Origin: Adlercreutzia murintestinalis
GTDB taxonomy: Bacteria; Actinomycetota; Coriobacteriia; Coriobacteriales; Eggerthellaceae
Direction: 5' to 3'
DNA: 64,000 nt
Assembly (NCBI RefSeq): GCF_943192905.1
Contig: NZ_CALPCC010000012.1
Location: 1-64,000, forward strand
This document shows positions 61,102-64,000 of the stretch, piece after piece (the first letter of the stretch is position 1; each line of letters starts with the position of its first letter). The translations under genes and the position numbers were made by a program. The notes below the pieces were generated by a model that saw nothing but the letters and a program-made list of their open reading frames with translations, was not told the origin of the DNA and made no database searches.

Positions 61102-64000
61102 CTACTCGGCCAATGAACAGGTGAATATGAGCGTGCCTACCTGCACCGGGTCTTCGCTGTAGCGCACAGGCGCACCTTCGGGCACGCTCATGGACAGCTT
61201 GTATTGCAAGCGCCCCGGCGTAGAGGTTGCCGTGTCGTAGGCTGGCACGTAGTAGTTGTTGCGCTGGCCTGGCAAGAACGCGAAGCCGTTGCCGAAGTCG
61301 ATGGAGCTCTTCACCTGTTTGCCCGTATCCTCGTTCAAGGCCGTGAACTCCAGCGTGAAATCCTCCCAGCTATCGCGCGTGGGCGCCCCGTCCACCGGGA
61401 AGATGCGCGCCATGCCCGCTTCTGGGTCAAGGTTCGGGTCAAGCTCCATGGTCTCCACGAACAGCTTGCCGCGCGTGTGCGACTCGATGGCCTCTTGCGG
61501 GCTTCCCGGCTTGACCGCCACCACCTTCACGTCCATGCCGTCGATGTACACCTCAATGTGCGCATTGATGGGCGAGGTCATCGATATCACCGGCGACCAC
61601 TGCGCGTACAGCGTCACTTTCCCATCGTGGATGCCCGGAATATCCTGCACGAGCTGCGTATCGGTGTAGGCATCCCCGCTGCCATCCGGTGCCGTGTTCC
61701 ATCCCTTGAAGGAGAAGCCCGGGCACTCGTAAGTGTTCTTCGGCAGCGCGCGTCCCACGCCTAAGAACATATCCAGCGGTGCCATGGCACCACTCGGGCC
61801 GGGTACGGCATGGTGCTCATCATCAGCGTTCGCGTCGAAGATGATCTGGTACGGCGCGCCCTTCCATTGCGCGTAGAGCTGCACGATCTTGTTGCGTTCG
61901 TCGGTCAGGTTGCGGAAGGTGTCGCCCACCTTGTAGTCGACCAAAGGCGTGCCGGACGCATCCGAGGCCACGATGCGATCGTGGCTCCAGCCCACGAACT
62001 CGTACCCAGGACGCGCAAACTCGGTCTGGATGGTGACCGTGTCGCCCCAGTGCGGGGTGAGCACCTGATCCCCTGCCACCACGCTCCATTCGTCTTGGGT
62101 GTTCGCGTCGAACATCACCAGGTACATGATGGGCTCCCACTGAGCGTACAGGCGCACGGTCGCACCCCGCACGTGGGCATCATCGAAGTCGGTGTGGCCC
62201 ACGAACTGGCAAACCGTACCGGTCCTGTACGCAGTGCCCGAACCATCGGCGCGCGTATTCCATCCGGCGAAGTAGTGCCCCTGCCAAGCCATGCCGTTCT
62301 GGCCCGGGATGGTCACCTTCTCCGTATAGAGCGGGTCGAGTCGGCCCGGAGCTGCGCCCGTGCGCGTCTCGTCGGGGGTAGCCTGCGACCAGTTCTCGTC
62401 GAAGATGACGGTGTAGCGGCTCTCGTTCCAAATGGCGTAGAGCTTGACCGTGGTGGGCACCGCATTGCCCGAACCATCTTCTGCGGTGGTCAGGTTCCCC
62501 GTGAACGCGCCGTCAACCCATTCGCCGAACTGCTTGTCGCGGAAGGTGCCATCAGATTCGGGCGCATGCGGGAAGCGCGGCGTCATGCCCGCGTAGTCTG
62601 GGTTGGTGTCCCAGCCCACGAAGTAATATCCGCGGCGGTTCGGCACATTGCCCCCGCGCACCGTCCAAGGCGTGTCGTATTCAGCCGAGATGCTGCCGAC
62701 CGCTACGCCGTGACCATCGTCTCCGGTGCCGTCGTTCTTCATCAGCTCGATGGTGTAGCCGTTAGGCGCGAAGATGGCGTAGTAGGTGTTGGCCACATTG
62801 AGTCCGTAGCTCCACCCGGAAACCGATTGCTTGGTGGGCACGAACACTGCCGAGGCGTCGGTCGAGAGCGTCTGGCCCGTACCGTCGGCCTTCGTGTTCC
62901 AGCCGACGAAGTGCCAACCAGTGTTGTGCGTAGGCCGCGACCCTTGCAGCGTGCCCGTGGCCGCCTTCACCGTCTCGGTCGCGCGCGACACGCTGCCGCC
63001 GCCGCGGGTGCCCACTTGGTATTTGACCGTGACGTCGTTCTCTTTCCAGATGGCCTTATAGGTTGCGCCTGGAGAAGAGCCCTTACCATCTTGAGCTGCA
63101 TCTAAGGTACTGCCCGAGGTGGGGGCAATTGATCCACCCGACCACTCCCAATGAGAGAAGGTGTAGCCCGGGCGCTCTATCTTGGTGCCATCCATCCGAA
63201 TGCGATCCGAGAAGGTGCCGTCTGCCTTGCGCACGTTGAAGTTGAGCGTACGATCGCCGATCACGAACCAGTTGTACCAAATGTATTGCGCGGTCCGCCC
63301 GGTAAGCCCTGCCTCCGGCACTTTGAACTCGCCACCGTTCGGATCGATGGTGGACGCATAGGAACCACCCCAAATAGCATAGTAGGTGGTTGATTTCGTG
63401 ACCGTGATCTCTTTTAAAGGCGTGCCCGTTTTGCTCTCCGCCCATCCGAGGAAGGTGTAGTGGGCTTTTGCGGGTACGCCAACTGATGGCCCTGACCACT
63501 TCGTATTACCCAGCGCATCAGTTGTCTGCTTAATGCCGGTATCGCTTGTGTTGCCGCTCCAATATCCACCGTTGGCATCCCACTTGATCTGGTACTTGTT
63601 CACCGTCACGTTCCACGAAGCCGTGAGATCGCGGGCGCTGGTGACGTTGGTGGCACCGCCATCCCAAGACTTGAACGAATAGGTGTACTCGATACCGCTA
63701 TCTCGCTGAGGCGTTGCTGGTTGCGTAGCGTTTTTGCCGCTTTCTACCCACGTGTGCTTGTCCGCCTTGTCCGTCTTGTTTGATGGGTCGCCGTTGTTCT
63801 TCCAATACGCATCTGCCACACCGAGCTTCCAGGTAACGTAGTATTCCGTCTTCCATTTGGCCGTGTAGGTGGCAGGACCGGTGGCTGGCGTGACCGGCGT
63901 TTTGTCCCAGGTGTTCAGGAACGTCCAGCGCGTGTCGTTGTTGATGGCATCTTTCTTGAGCGAGTTTGCCCCTGGTTTTGCCACGGCCTTGCCTGCTTCA
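61102..64000 (-). CDS. InlB-repeat surface protein, 5' end outside the window
   Basis: At least 965 codons, open to the window edge, no signal peptide seen, so the start is missing. It is a chain of roughly nine InlB/Listeria-Bacteroides repeats (strand, GYxFxGWxxxxxGxG, YAQW/YAIW: for example YTVIFDENWS..GHYFAGWNTRADGSG...LYAQW). The last 150 residues are a distinct domain (VISMTSPINAHIEVYIDGMDVKVVAV) without sorting signal or membrane anchor. First gene of the surface cluster in transcription order. Probably an adhesin-like stalk. Confidence 0.85.
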   Translation of the reverse strand, partial: EAGKAVAKPGANSLKKDAINNDTRWTFLNTWDKTPVTPATGPATYTAKWKTEYYVTWKLGVADAYWKNNGDPSNKTDKADKHTWVESGKNATQPATPQRDSGIEYTYSFKSWDGGATNVTSARDLTASWNVTVNKYQIKWDANGGYWSGNTSDTGIKQTTDALGNTKWSGPSVGVPAKAHYTFLGWAESKTGTPLKEITVTKSTTYYAIWGGSYASTIDPNGGEFKVPEAGLTGRTAQYIWYNWFVIGDRTLNFNVRKADGTFSDRIRMDGTKIERPGYTFSHWEWSGGSIAPTSGSTLDAAQDGKGSSPGATYKAIWKENDVTVKYQVGTRGGGSVSRATETVKAATGTLQGSRPTHNTGWHFVGWNTKADGTGQTLSTDASAVFVPTKQSVSGWSYGLNVANTYYAIFAPNGYTIELMKNDGTGDDGHGVAVGSISAEYDTPWTVRGGNVPNRRGYYFVGWDTNPDYAGMTPRFPHAPESDGTFRDKQFGEWVDGAFTGNLTTAEDGSGNAVPTTVKLYAIWNESRYTVIFDENWSQATPDETRTGAAPGRLDPLYTEKVTIPGQNGMAWQGHYFAGWNTRADGSGTAYRTGTVCQFVGHTDFDDAHVRGATVRLYAQWEPIMYLVMFDANTQDEWSVVAGDQVLTPHWGDTVTIQTEFARPGYEFVGWSHDRIVASDASGTPLVDYKVGDTFRNLTDERNKIVQLYAQWKGAPYQIIFDANADDEHHAVPGPSGAMAPLDMFLGVGRALPKNTYECPGFSFKGWNTAPDGSGDAYTDTQLVQDIPGIHDGKVTLYAQWSPVISMTSPINAHIEVYIDGMDVKVVAVKPGSPQEAIESHTRGKLFVETMELDPNLDPEAGMARIFPVDGAPTRDSWEDFTLEFTALNEDTGKQVKSSIDFGNGFAFLPGQRNNYYVPAYDTATSTPGRLQYKLSMSVPEGAPVRYSEDPVQVGTLIFTCSLAE

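Overview
The window looks like a chromosomal segment of a high-GC, anaerobic Gram-positive bacterium of the Actinobacteria, most likely a Coriobacteriia/Eggerthellaceae-type gut organism. This placement is an inference. It rests on the GC-rich coding, a menaquinone-type methyltransferase, a LAKTG sortase-type signal of the LAxTG class used by actinobacteria, Tat-exported cell-wall hydrolases, hydrogenase maturation and molybdenum genes, and lipoproteins without outer-membrane genes. No rRNA or other decisive marker is present.

Bases 1-7100 are an accessory island that is visibly more AT-rich than the rest. It is a tandem array built from two unrelated gene families. Family A (about 255 aa; four copies) is a soluble protein made of two internally repeated domains that resemble Imm32-like immunity domains. 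Family B (about 139 aa; three recognisable full-length copies, one with a nonsense codon, plus an N-terminally replaced copy at the left edge) is a small membrane-anchored extracytoplasmic protein. A and B are translationally linked pairs. Four A-type leaders carry the same near-identical upstream block with an inverted repeat TAACGA-TAT-TCGTTA overlapping a TATAAT box. The array also holds a membrane protein and a lipoprotein gene that has captured an A-type leader and start. An HTH regulator and a DUF2975 membrane protein close the island on the opposite strand.

Bases 7800-16500 are nearly all minus strand and read as one long transcription unit: SurA-like lipoprotein, an amidohydrolase with altered metal ligands, a small one-TM protein, tatB, tatC, hypA, hypB, nadE, an orphan histidine kinase, then a radical SAM/SPASM enzyme. 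Next come a DUF3320 protein (plus), menG, a CPA1 antiporter and a NYN/OST-HTH protein. Bases 21600-26700 are the conserved translation block tRNA-Tyr/Thr/Met, tuf, rpmG, tRNA-Trp, secE, nusG, rplK, rplA, driven by a strong promoter followed by a leader with three inverted repeats.

Bases 26900-35300 hold two tandem Tat-exported NlpC/P60 proteins, a PutP symporter, an aminotransferase, a 309-bp gap with two near-consensus parS (ParB) sites, yebC and pyk. Bases 35300-40500 are a molybdenum operon modA-modB-modC-moaA-moaC. Its ModB carries an unusual N-terminal extracytoplasmic domain of about 200 residues. LCP protein, ligA, a small Phd-like protein, two unknown membrane proteins and methionine aminopeptidase follow. 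Bases 48300-55000 are aroE-aroC-aroK-aroB-aroQ with an M24 peptidase at the 3' end, preceded by mltG and ruvX.

Bases 55000-64000 are a cell-surface gene cluster: a large InlB-type repeat protein (5' end outside the window), two paralogous one-TM proteins flanking a secreted beta-rich protein, and a LAKTG-anchored 1102-residue protein. The A/B immunity-like array and this surface cluster are the two best candidates for undescribed systems. Coordinates of short sites were counted by eye and could be off by one base.
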